This document shows positions 6,625 to 14,529 of a DNA stretch of 30,516 nucleotides, piece by piece. Origin of the DNA: SAT2750 sp963581185. Its GTDB lineage: Bacteria; Planctomycetota; Planctomycetia; Pirellulales; Pirellulaceae. Each line of letters begins with the position of its first letter. Within the stretch, counting starts at the first letter, position 1. The DNA lies in NCBI GenBank assembly GCA_963581185.1, contig CAUZOB010000038.1:1-30516 (forward strand), in the 5' to 3' direction. The translations under genes were made by a program, and so were the position numbers. The notes under the pieces are model-generated. The model searched no databases. It was not told where the DNA came from and saw only the letters and a program-made list of their open reading frames with translations.

Positions 6625-9600
6625 GTGGCCATGGACCAGGAACGAGAGCGAATCCAGGAGGACTTGCGTGGTCTCCTGGACGGTGACGTTCGCTGTGACG
6701 ATTTGTTCGTCCAGATGTACGCCAACGACGCCAGCATCTACGAGATCCGGCCACTCGGTGTGATCCGGCCTCGCCACGTGTCGGACGTCGTGATGGCTGT
6801 TCAATATGCCGCCGCCAATAACTACTCGATTCATGCCCGCGGTAGTGGCAGCGGGGTTGCTGGAGAATCGCTCGGCAGCGGCCTTGTGCTGGATTTTTCC
6901 CACCACATGCGCCGCGTGATTTCTATCGAAGAGGATCGTGTCTGTATCCAGCCGGGCGTGATTCACGGCCAGCTCAACAAGCTGCTGGAACGCCGTGGCC
7001 AGGTGTTTGGACCGGACCCCGCCAATTCCGTGGTCTCGACGATGGGCAGCGTGCTGGCACTCAATTCCTGCGGCAGCCGCTGGCTCAAGTACGGAACGCC
7101 ACGGGACCTGGTTGAGTCAATGCAGGTGGTATTGGCCGATGGCACAATCATGCGGGTCGGTTACGACGGCAGCGATCCAGTCTGCTGGGACGAGACCTGC
7201 CCGGTATCGCCATCGGTACGGGCCGAGCCGCCGGACCAGTTGAAGCAGACCCGCAGCGAGGCAATCTGCGAACAACTCGGCGGCCTCTTGAGCCGCGAGC
7301 GAGAGACGATCGAGAATCAGCGACCCGCATCCCTGGTACATCGCTGTGGCTATCACCTGCACGACATCAAGCAAAACGACTCCATCGACCTGGCGCGCCT
7401 GCTGGTTGGTTCGGAAGGAACGCTGGCATTGATCACCGAGATGACAGTACGACTGCAGCAGCTGCCGGAGGAGAGCGGACTGGTGTTGCTGTTTTTCGAT
7501 CGACTGGAGAATGCCGCCCAGGCTGCCGCCGTAGCCCGCGAGATGTCCGCGATCGCCTGCGACCTGATGGATCGCCGGCTGCTGACGATCGCACGCGACC
7601 TGGACAGTCGATATCGGCGGCTGATCCCAATCGAGGCGGAGGCGATGCTGCTGGTCGAGGTGGAGGGCGAATCGGCGACCGACGTGCGGGACAAGCTGGA
7701 GCAGCTGATCCGTACAATCCACCACCGCCAGCACCTGGCCTTTGAGTCCTGGCGAGCGAGTGGGCCCGAAGAGACAAGCCTGGCCTGGGACCTGACCCGA
7801 AATGTCGTACCCCGGCTCTATCGCCTGGAAGGTTCCGCCCGGCCCTTACCGTTCGTGGAGGATGTGGCAGTTCCACCCGATAAACTTCCTGAGTTCCTGA
7901 CTGGTCTACAGAACACGCTCAAGCATCACCAGGTGACGGCATCGCTGTTTGGCCACGCCGGCCATGGGCAGTTGCACATCCGGCCATTCCTCAATCTGGC
8001 CGACACCGACGATGTGCACAAGATGCATGACCTGGCTGCTGACATCTATGGCCTGACAATGGAAGTCAAGGGCAGCATCAGTGGCGAACACGGTGCGGGA
8101 TTGAGCCGGACCTGGTTTATGCGAAACCAGTTTGGACCGATGTACGGTGTCCTGCGCGAAGTCAAGCGGACACTGGATCCCCACAACCTGTTTAATCCCG
8201 GGCGAGTCGTGACCGATCTGCCACAGCCAATTCACAATAACCTGCGACCCGTCGAAGTTGCCGCTCACCTGGAGTCCAGCAGTCCTGCCGCACTGCTGGA
8301 GGAGGAGACGGAACTGCCCGCAGCGGATACGGCGACACCGCGGATCGACCTGCAACTGGCCTGGTCCGCCGATGAACTGGCCTATACGGCCCGTTCATGC
8401 AATGGCTGTGGCCGCTGCCGCACGCTCTCGGCAGACCAGCGGATGTGCCCCATCTTTCGTTTCGCACCGCGTGAGGAAGCATCTCCTCGTGCCAAGGCTA
8501 ACTTGATGCGCGGCGTCCTGACCGGCCGCCTCGATGCTGAAGAGCTGACTGGTGACGACCTCAAGGAGATTGCCGACCTCTGCGTGAATTGTCACCAGTG
8601 CCGACTGGAATGCCCGGCAAGTGTCGACATTCCTCGCTTGATGGTCGAGGCCAAGGCCCAGTACGTGAATACCAACGGCCTGCGTCTGTCCGACTGGCTG
8701 ACAATCCGGCTGGACCGACTGGCACGCTGGAGCAGCCGACTCAGTCCATTCTACAACTGGGCCATCGCCAATCGCACGATGCGCTGGTTAATGGCCAAGT
8801 TGCTGGGGGTTGCCCAGGGCCGCAAGCTGCCACGGATTGCGCGCCGCAACTTTCTTCGCCTGGCAAGTCGTCGCCGCTTACATCGCACCACACGACACAG
8901 CGGTCGCAAGGTTGTCTATTTTGTTGACGCTTATGCCAACTGGTTTGACGTCGACGTGGCCGAAGCCACGCTGCAAGTGTTGGAACACAATGGCGTGTCG
9001 GTTTATGTGCCGTCCAAACAGTTGATTTCCGGGATCTCAGCGATCAGCGAGGGAGCTGTTGGATTTGCCCGTCGGCTGGCCTCACAAAATGTAGACGTGC
9101 TGGCCGATGCCATCCGGCAGGGTTACCACGTGATCACGACCGAGCCCTCTGCTGCCATGTGCCTGACACACGAATACCCCAACCTGCTGGGCAGCGAGGA
9201 CGCCCGGCTGATTGCCGAAAACACCAGCGACGCCTGCAGCTATCTCTGGCGGATGCACGAACAGGGTCAATTGCAACTGGACCTGCAACCGTTGAACCTG
9301 GTGGCGGGATACCACCTCCCCTGCCACCTGCGTGCCTTACCCAATGCGGTTCCCGGAGAACGGCTGCTACAGATGATCCCCGGAATGGTCGTGCAGCGAC
9401 TGGACCATGGCTGTTCCGGTATGGCTGGCACTTATGGCTTGAAACAACGCAATTACCGTAATAGCCTGAGAGCTGGCTGGAGTCTTATCCGTGCCATGCG
9501 AAATACCACGGTGCAAGTAGGAACCACCGAATGCAGCGCCTGCAAGCTACAGATGGAACAGGGCACAACCAAACCAACACTGCATCCAATTAAGCTGCTG

Positions 9601-9675
9601 GCCCTCTCCTACGGTCTGCTGCCACGAGTTCGAGAACAGATCAACTCCCAATCCAGTGAACTGGTCGTGACATGA
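6625..9675 (+). CDS. FAD-linked oxidase fused to a 4Fe-4S/CCG dehydrogenase (YdiJ-like D-2-hydroxyacid dehydrogenase)
   Basis: This 1016-residue protein joins a GlcD-type flavin dehydrogenase and a GlcF-type iron-sulphur protein in one chain, the layout of E. coli YdiJ (1018 residues, a D-2-hydroxyglutarate dehydrogenase). The FAD-binding PCMH domain covers about residues 40-230 with RGSGSGVAGESLG. GSEGTLA is at about 262, GHAGHGQLH at about 443, SGEHGAG at about 486, and DPHNLFNPG closes the flavin part near 520. Two ferredoxin-type clusters follow: CNGCGRCR from 592 and CVNCHQCRLECP from 653. The CCG part has LPCHL (about 900), GCSGMAG (930) and CSACK (970). It would oxidise a D-2-hydroxyacid such as lactate, glycolate or 2-hydroxyglutarate and pass electrons to quinone or a cytochrome. 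The GTG at 6625 and an ATG at 6631 are both possible starts. Its last codons overlap moaD (ATGA). Confidence 0.9.
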   Translation: MAMDQERERIQEDLRGLLDGDVRCDDLFVQMYANDASIYEIRPLGVIRPRHVSDVVMAVQYAAANNYSIHARGSGSGVAGESLGSGLVLDFSHHMRRVISIEEDRVCIQPGVIHGQLNKLLERRGQVFGPDPANSVVSTMGSVLALNSCGSRWLKYGTPRDLVESMQVVLADGTIMRVGYDGSDPVCWDETCPVSPSVRAEPPDQLKQTRSEAICEQLGGLLSRERETIENQRPASLVHRCGYHLHDIKQNDSIDLARLLVGSEGTLALITEMTVRLQQLPEESGLVLLFFDRLENAAQAAAVAREMSAIACDLMDRRLLTIARDLDSRYRRLIPIEAEAMLLVEVEGESATDVRDKLEQLIRTIHHRQHLAFESWRASGPEETSLAWDLTRNVVPRLYRLEGSARPLPFVEDVAVPPDKLPEFLTGLQNTLKHHQVTASLFGHAGHGQLHIRPFLNLADTDDVHKMHDLAADIYGLTMEVKGSISGEHGAGLSRTWFMRNQFGPMYGVLREVKRTLDPHNLFNPGRVVTDLPQPIHNNLRPVEVAAHLESSSPAALLEEETELPAADTATPRIDLQLAWSADELAYTARSCNGCGRCRTLSADQRMCPIFRFAPREEASPRAKANLMRGVLTGRLDAEELTGDDLKEIADLCVNCHQCRLECPASVDIPRLMVEAKAQYVNTNGLRLSDWLTIRLDRLARWSSRLSPFYNWAIANRTMRWLMAKLLGVAQGRKLPRIARRNFLRLASRRRLHRTTRHSGRKVVYFVDAYANWFDVDVAEATLQVLEHNGVSVYVPSKQLISGISAISEGAVGFARRLASQNVDVLADAIRQGYHVITTEPSAAMCLTHEYPNLLGSEDARLIAENTSDACSYLWRMHEQGQLQLDLQPLNLVAGYHLPCHLRALPNAVPGERLLQMIPGMVVQRLDHGCSGMAGTYGLKQRNYRNSLRAGWSLIRAMRNTTVQVGTTECSACKLQMEQGTTKPTLHPIKLLALSYGLLPRVREQINSQSSELVVT

Positions 9676-9917
9676 AGTACCAGGTGAAGATGTTTGCCGC
9701 CGCTCGCCAGCTGGCAGGCCAGGCGGTAATCGAAGTCTCGCTGGATGAGCCAGCGACCGTGGCCGACCTGCGGCACGCCATGCTGATCCAGTTCCCGGGA
9801 TTGCAGCCGCTGGCCAATCACCTGCTGTTGGCCATCGATACCGAGTACGCCGACGACGACAGGTGCCTGGATGTGGATAGTGAAATCGCCGTCATCCCTC
9901 CCGTCAGCGGGGGCTAG
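9672..9917 (+). CDS. moaD: Molybdopterin synthase small subunit (sulphur carrier)
   Basis: MoaD is a ubiquitin-fold sulphur carrier. Its C-terminal glycine is thiocarboxylated and donates sulphur to precursor Z inside molybdopterin synthase. The 81-residue product has the expected length and ends in IPPVSGG, the diagnostic Gly-Gly tail. The N-terminal strand KYQVKMFAAARQLAG is typical. The ATG overlaps the preceding dehydrogenase stop as ATGA, so the two are probably translationally coupled. MoaE follows 5 bp after its stop. The activating enzyme MoeB is not in this window. Confidence 0.93.
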   Translation: MKYQVKMFAAARQLAGQAVIEVSLDEPATVADLRHAMLIQFPGLQPLANHLLLAIDTEYADDDRCLDVDSEIAVIPPVSGG

Positions 9918-9922
9918 GAACC

Positions 9923-10393
9923 ATGATCCAGCTTGTAAGCGAACCAATCGACGTGCCCCAGCTACTCGGCTCAGTTGCCTCGCCAGCTGCCGGTGCCGTC
10001 GTGCTGTTCCTGGGGACGACGCGGCAATTCACCGCTGGCCGCGAAACCAACTCCCTCGATTACGAGTGTTATCCGGACATGGCTGTCAGCAAGCTCGAGC
10101 AACTGGCTACAGAAGCACGCGATCGCTGGACGATCGAAAAGCTGGCCATCGTCCATCGTCTCGGCCATCTGGAACTGGAAGAGGCGAGTATTGCGATCGC
10201 CGTCAGCTGCCCACATCGCGGCGATGCCTTCGAAGCTGGCCAATGGCTTATTGACAGCATCAAGCGCGTTGTGCCAATCTGGAAACAAGAGAACTGGGCC
10301 GACGGTACAAATCAGTGGGTTCATCCAGGTACTGACTGCCCGCTGGTCGACAGCGATCCTGCCGACCAGGACCGACTCGATACTGCTGACTAA
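9923..10393 (+). CDS. moaE: Molybdopterin synthase catalytic subunit
   Basis: MoaE is the large subunit that converts cyclic pyranopterin monophosphate to molybdopterin with two sulphurs from MoaD. The product has 156 residues. The family core is clear: GAVVLFLGTTRQFTAGRE with the downstream YECYPDMA, the central VHRLGHLELEEASIAIAVSCPHR, and RVVPIWKQENW carrying the catalytic lysines K114 and K121, spaced 7 apart as in E. coli (K119 and K126). It lies between moaD (5 bp upstream) and moaA (5 bp downstream). The last 25 residues are acidic and lie beyond the catalytic core. Confidence 0.95.
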   Translation: MIQLVSEPIDVPQLLGSVASPAAGAVVLFLGTTRQFTAGRETNSLDYECYPDMAVSKLEQLATEARDRWTIEKLAIVHRLGHLELEEASIAIAVSCPHRGDAFEAGQWLIDSIKRVVPIWKQENWADGTNQWVHPGTDCPLVDSDPADQDRLDTAD

Positions 10394-10398
10394 ATACC

Positions 10399-11394
10399 AT
10401 GAACAAACCACTCGTCGACAGCTACGGCCGACTGCATACGAATCTACGGATCAGTATTACTGACCGCTGTAACATTCGTTGCTTTTATTGCATGCCCGAC
10501 GAGAACATCCGCTTCAAGCCGCGCCACGAGATTCTCACGTTTGAGGAGATTCAGCGAATTGTGCGGATTGTCGCCAGCCGGGGGGTTAACAAGCTGCGGA
10601 TCACCGGAGGCGAGCCACTGCTTCGAGCCGACCTGCCGGAGCTTATTGCTCAACTGGTCGCTACCAGCGGCATCACGGATGTGGCCCTTACCACCAACGG
10701 AGTCCTGCTGGCTGAGCAAGCCACGGCGCTGCGTGAAGCCGGCTTGCACCGACTGAATATCAGCCTCGATACGCTCAAGGAAGAGACCTTTCAGCAGATC
10801 TCCCGGCGGACCGGCCTGCAGCGGGTGCTGGATGGGATCCAGGCCGCCCAGAACGCTGGCTTCGATAAGATCCGACTCAATGCCATCGCCATTGCCGGGC
10901 TAACAGAAGCTGAAATCGTACCGCTGGGTCATTTTGCCCGCGAGCACAAGATGGAATTACGGTTCATCGAGTTCATGCCGCTGGACGCTGACAACGCCTG
11001 GAAAACCGAACTGGTTCTGCCAGGCAGCGAGATTCGACGGCGCCTGGAAGAGGAATTCGGGGCACTCGTCGCCAGTGACCGGCCAGATCCCAGCCAACCG
11101 GCGATGGATTATGAATTTGCTGACGGCGGTGGACGAATCGGCCTGATCAATCCGGTCAGTGAACCATTCTGTCAAGACTGTAATCGGCTACGGATCACGG
11201 CCGAGGGCAAGTTGCGGAATTGCCTGTTTTCGACCGTCGAATGGGACGCCCGTGAATTGCTGCGAGGAAGTGGCAGTGACGAGGAGATATCTGATCTGCT
11301 TGACGCCTGCCTGGCTGACAAGAAGGCCAGCCACGGTATCGACGAAGAGGGCTTCCAACGCCCCGACCGAGCGATGTACCAGATTGGCGGCTAG
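10399..11394 (+). CDS. moaA: GTP 3',8-cyclase, radical SAM enzyme of molybdopterin synthesis
   Basis: MoaA uses two 4Fe-4S clusters and S-adenosylmethionine to cyclise GTP, the first step of molybdenum-cofactor synthesis (completed by MoaC). The 331-residue product has the radical-SAM triad C24, C28 and C31 in CNIRCFYC, the GGEPL SAM motif (RITGGEPLLR), and the C-terminal cluster motif FCQDCNRLRITAEGKLRNC. It ends in the conserved Gly-Gly needed for activity (MYQIGG). It closes the moaDEA run; moaC, mogA and moeA are not in the window. Its TAG stop sits within a CTAG that also holds the stop codon of the opposite gene, so the two transcripts meet with a 4-bp overlap. Confidence 0.97.
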   Translation: MNKPLVDSYGRLHTNLRISITDRCNIRCFYCMPDENIRFKPRHEILTFEEIQRIVRIVASRGVNKLRITGGEPLLRADLPELIAQLVATSGITDVALTTNGVLLAEQATALREAGLHRLNISLDTLKEETFQQISRRTGLQRVLDGIQAAQNAGFDKIRLNAIAIAGLTEAEIVPLGHFAREHKMELRFIEFMPLDADNAWKTELVLPGSEIRRRLEEEFGALVASDRPDPSQPAMDYEFADGGGRIGLINPVSEPFCQDCNRLRITAEGKLRNCLFSTVEWDARELLRGSGSDEEISDLLDACLADKKASHGIDEEGFQRPDRAMYQIGG

Positions 11395-11807
11395 ATCTTG
11401 ATTCGATCCCGCTGCTGTTCGATCTCCGCCAGCTCATAGAGCGTCCCTTTCCCGGCACCGGGGCAGTCCTGGCAGGTTCGCTGCCAATCGGCCTCTGTTT
11501 CCAGGTTGGATGCCCAGAAGGGCCAGCTGCGACATTGCAGCGGCCGTTGCTCGTAGACGCTGCAGCTCCGTGACTTGGGGTCAAAAAAGACACAGTCCCC
11601 ATTAGGAAACTCGATCAGCGATTTGCGGGCGCCGATCCGGCGCACGTAGAGCCGCTCAAACTCAGCCAGATCCGACTCACCCAGCCTGTTCGCCAGGGCC
11701 TCAATCTCGTCGTCACTGACCCAGACAAAACCGGCTTCACCGGTGCAGCAGTTACCGCACTGGGTACATTCAAATCGAAGTCCCTGCTCGTACCACGGTT
11801 CGTTCAT
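11391..11807 (-). CDS. YkgJ-type CxxCxxCC cysteine-cluster protein
   Basis: The 138-residue product belongs to the putative zinc/iron-chelating YkgJ (UPF0153) family. Family marks are FECTQCGNCCTGEAG (about residues 13-27), then WVSDDEIEALANRL, a central FPNGDCVFFDPKSRSCSVYEQRPLQCRSWPFW with three cysteines, and a final CQDCPG. The cysteine pattern suggests an Fe-S or zinc site; no reaction is established for the family. Its ATG overlaps the stop of the upstream cysteine desulfurase (ATGA), indicating translational coupling and perhaps a shared role in sulphur or cluster supply. It converges with moaA, sharing the CTAG stop palindrome. Confidence 0.87.
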   Translation of the reverse strand: MNEPWYEQGLRFECTQCGNCCTGEAGFVWVSDDEIEALANRLGESDLAEFERLYVRRIGARKSLIEFPNGDCVFFDPKSRSCSVYEQRPLQCRSWPFWASNLETEADWQRTCQDCPGAGKGTLYELAEIEQQRDRIKI

Positions 11808-13003
11808 TCAAGGATTCCATCTGTCGAGGCGCTGTCTTCCTCTGCCCAGCTGGCAGCAGACAACTCGGAAATGGCAGCGATGGCGTTTTGGATCTCGTCA
11901 GTCGTGTTAAACCAACCGGGGCTGAAGCGAATTGTCCCGCCCTGTTGGTCTGTACCGAGGCTGGGATGCAGGAGTGGTGCACAGTGCATTCCGGCACGCA
12001 CCTGGATTCCGAATGAATGGTCGAGCGTTGCTGCCACTTCGCGAGGATCAAACCCAGGCAGGTTGATCGAGACCACACCCAGTTGCTGAGCTGGGTTAGA
12101 GGGGGCGTGCAGTTGGACATTTTCAATGGCAGCAAAACCGTCTCGCAATTCAGCCGTCAGCTCGGCAATCCTGGCATGGATCGTCTCCACGCCGGTTTCC
12201 AGGACGAACTGCAGGGCAGCCTCCAGGCCAAGAATCGCCGGTACGTTGAGATTCCCCGACTCGAATTTCTCCGGCAATGTCTCGGGCTGCTTATCCAGAT
12301 TGCTGTCTGTGCCCGTGCCGCCCTGACGCAGGGGCCGCAATCGCTCAGCAACGGTATCGGCAACATAAAGCAGGCCCAGGCCGAGCGGTCCCATCAGTCC
12401 CTTGTGAGCCGAACAAGCCAGCAGATCGACGGGTACTTCGGCCAGCGAGAATGGCAGGTGCCCGAGAGATTGTGCGGCATCCAGCAGTGTGACAATACCG
12501 TGCTGGTGGCCAAGTTGCACGACCTGGTCAATCGGTTGAAGTGCGCCTGTCACATTGGAAACATGCAGGATCGCGATCAGGCGGGTGTTGGGACGTATGG
12601 CAGCCGCAATATCGTCGATCGCGACCAGTCCGCCAGCGTCAGCGGAGACGCGGGTCACCGCCACTTGCTGGTTTTCTTCCAGCTGCCGGAGCGGCCGCAA
12701 AACGCTGTTATGCTCGGCCACGGTGGTGATCACATGATCTGTGGGGTTGACGATGCCCTTTATCGCCAGGTTCAGTGAATCTGTGCCTCCGGCAGTGAAG
12801 ATCATGTTGTCGGGCTTGTCGCTGCCAAGCAGGCTGGCAAGCTGACGGCGACACTGGCTGATCCGCCGGCCAACTTCATCCGCTTCCCGATAGGATCCCC
12901 GTCCAGCCGGTGCTCCAGACTGGCGCATATAGTGATCGCAGGCTTCGTAAACCGAGGCTGGCTTGGGCCAGCTGGTTGCAGCATTATCGAGGTAGACTCG
13001 CAT
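11804..13003 (-). CDS. Cysteine desulfurase-family PLP enzyme
   Basis: This class-V aminotransferase-fold enzyme would remove sulphur from cysteine as a persulfide for Fe-S or other sulphur cofactors. From the ATG at 13003 it has 399 residues and begins MRVYLDNAATSWPKP, the normal family start; 26 upstream in-frame residues back to 13081 look unrelated. The PLP lysine is K201 in CSAHKGLMGPLGLG, and the likely persulfide cysteine is C341 in RAGMHCAPLLH, close to IRFSPGWFNT. These match the 'cysteine desulfurase family protein' subgroup of SufS-like enzymes rather than IscS. It is upstream of and overlaps the YkgJ gene. It could supply sulphur for MoaD thiocarboxylation or for the abundant Fe-S proteins encoded nearby, which is inference from neighbourhood only. 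Confidence 0.9.
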   Translation of the reverse strand: MRVYLDNAATSWPKPASVYEACDHYMRQSGAPAGRGSYREADEVGRRISQCRRQLASLLGSDKPDNMIFTAGGTDSLNLAIKGIVNPTDHVITTVAEHNSVLRPLRQLEENQQVAVTRVSADAGGLVAIDDIAAAIRPNTRLIAILHVSNVTGALQPIDQVVQLGHQHGIVTLLDAAQSLGHLPFSLAEVPVDLLACSAHKGLMGPLGLGLLYVADTVAERLRPLRQGGTGTDSNLDKQPETLPEKFESGNLNVPAILGLEAALQFVLETGVETIHARIAELTAELRDGFAAIENVQLHAPSNPAQQLGVVSINLPGFDPREVAATLDHSFGIQVRAGMHCAPLLHPSLGTDQQGGTIRFSPGWFNTTDEIQNAIAAISELSAASWAEEDSASTDGILE

Positions 13004-13317
13004 GAGGATGCATTCTAGGTCAGGTGCCGGGTCGTACCAAGCCAGCGAATCTGTGCCGTATGGCTGGCCGGCGAATGTCAAGCTGGTCCGATCAGCTAAA
13101 GTCTAACGGTTAGGCTGTCGATACTGGCAGAACAACTGCTCATATGCGCGGTGGTCCAGATTTTTGAACGTAACTCAGGTACTGACAGGCATTTACCGAT
13201 CGCAAACCGATTGAAATGCGGAGAAATTGAGATAAGCCGTGCTGGCCCAAGGGTTTACATAGCTTGCGCTTGATCATCACTTGTAGTAACGTGGACTGCA
13301 GGCAGCGTTGAAATTAT

Positions 13318-13346
13318 TTGACATTAATCCTTACGACACTTAAACT
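13318..13346 (+). promoter_or_regulatory. Candidate promoter of the HU gene within a 417-bp gene-free stretch
   Basis: The 13004-13420 interval separates the divergent desulfurase and HU genes and holds no ORF I can support. Within it TTGACA (13318-13323) is followed after 17 bp by TAAACT (13341-13346), a 4/6 match to the -10 consensus. A second TTGACA occurs at 13358-13363, but I find no convincing -10 at the right distance from it. The first pair would start transcription about 70 bp before the HU start codon. I did not find a good promoter for the desulfurase on the other strand. Confidence 0.45.
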
Positions 13347-13420
13347 TAGGACGTTTTTTGACAGCTTTGAATCTGGCAAAATGGCGTGTTTAGTGGCCTT
13401 CCGGCTGGAGTGACTGCGTT

Positions 13421-13903
13421 GTGACGAAAAAAGACATCGTCAAGACGATTTCCGAGAAGATCAACATGACTCAGTTGACTACCAAGGGAATTGTGCAAGA
13501 GACGTTTGACACGATTGTAGAGACACTGGTCCGGGAAGGCCGGATAGAACTGCGTAATTTTGGCGTTTTTGAGGCAAAAGAGCGAGCGGCTCGCAAGGCC
13601 CGCAATCCACGAACGGAGGAGCCTGTTGACGTTCCTTCCAAGATCGTGGTGACGTTCAAGCCGGGCAAGCGGATGGCAGAGCGTGTCAAGAACATGGATC
13701 CAGAGATTCTGGACAGCAGCGAGTTTGAGGAGGGCGAAACAGAGGATTCGGACGCAACAGCTGCCGATTCCAGCCCGTCGGACTTTACTGCACCGGCGGC
13801 GGATGGTGCGAGCTCAATGGAGGCTGATCCGACCGATTCACGTGGCGACGCGGACAGTCCGGAGGGCGAATCAGACAATTCCACGGGCTCATTCCAGTAC
13901 TAG
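13421..13903 (+). CDS. HU/IHF-family DNA-binding protein with a long acidic tail
   Basis: The N-terminal 90 or so residues are a complete HU/IHF fold: KKDIVKTISEKINM at the start, RIELRNFGVFEAKERAARKARNPRT forming the DNA-bending arm, and VTFKPGKRMAERV closing the body. The remaining part (about residues 92-160) is low-complexity, rich in Asp, Glu, Ser and Ala with only one basic residue (in DSRGD). HU tails described in other bacteria are mostly lysine-rich, so an acidic tail is the opposite charge and could limit or regulate DNA binding, like acidic tails of HMG-box proteins. The start is GTG at 13421. It is preceded by the candidate promoter above and is probably monocistronic or linked to the small lipoprotein 248 bp downstream. 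Confidence 0.93.
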   Translation: MTKKDIVKTISEKINMTQLTTKGIVQETFDTIVETLVREGRIELRNFGVFEAKERAARKARNPRTEEPVDVPSKIVVTFKPGKRMAERVKNMDPEILDSSEFEEGETEDSDATAADSSPSDFTAPAADGASSMEADPTDSRGDADSPEGESDNSTGSFQY

Positions 13904-14151
13904 CGACAGCGGGAATTCTGCGACCTGAATCGTCAAACCCGTATTACGACAGACCGAGGTATTTGTTAGAGTTTCGCGGCTTATCGAACACCACGACGAC
14001 GTGTTTCAGGCTACTCACTTCATTTCATCCCACCAACCCATCCCATCAAGAACCGCTGGGGCCTTTCCCGGCATACATCCCGACCAGGTTCTGGACCATC
14101 CTGATGATGTCCAGGGCAAGTCGTGACGAACTGATCAAGGAGGAACGGTTC

Positions 14152-14370
14152 ATGCGTCGGCTATTTATTGCCCTTATACTCGGAGCGGTCATTGGCACCA
14201 CGGCAGGTTGTTTCATTCCGGCCTACTCCGGTGACCGTGCTCGACGAACGCAGCAGCTGATTTTCACCTCCGAGAACCAACGAGCCATCCTGAATTTCTG
14301 GGAACGCTTCTGGTTCCTGGACCAACCCGACCATATGACCCCGCAGCGGGTGCATGGTGGCGTGATCTAG
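14152..14370 (+). CDS. Small predicted lipoprotein, planctomycete-type
   Basis: The 72-residue product begins MRRLFIALILGAVIGTTAGC, a lipoprotein signal peptide with two arginines, a hydrophobic core and a TAGC lipobox, so the mature protein would be 53 residues anchored through Cys20. The mature part has TSENQRAILNFWERFWFLDQPDH and ends HGGVI, a pattern I associate with short conserved planctomycete proteins of unknown function. The start is decided by a strong ribosome site, AAGGAGG at 14137-14143, 8 nt before the ATG; the frame is open further upstream (to 13963) but that part looks non-coding. It sits alone between HU and pyrD. Function unknown; I infer a periplasmic or outer-membrane-attached role. 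Confidence 0.75.
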   Translation: MRRLFIALILGAVIGTTAGCFIPAYSGDRARRTQQLIFTSENQRAILNFWERFWFLDQPDHMTPQRVHGGVI

Positions 14371-14529
14371 CGATTGGCTGAATCGTGTGAACCGTTGATA
14401 GGCGGGGTCGTGCTGGGCGGTACCAGCTGACCACCTGCTGCCGTGGTCCGATTGAGGATCTCTGGCACGGCGGTTAGATTGGGAACTGGCGAGCGGCTCA
14501 GTTTCCATTTCATCCGACAGGCGATCCCG

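Noticed and set aside
9672..9917. MoaD considered as a possible truncated ThiS/MoaD
   Set aside because: It has normal length, a Gly-Gly end and direct linkage to moaE, so it is a complete MoaD.
12017..12778. 253-codon plus-strand frame
   Set aside because: It lies antisense to the well-supported cysteine desulfurase and its translation resembles no protein family.
13963..14151. N-terminal extension of the small lipoprotein
   Set aside because: The AAGGAGG site and the lipoprotein signal both place the start at 14152; the upstream 63 codons look non-coding.
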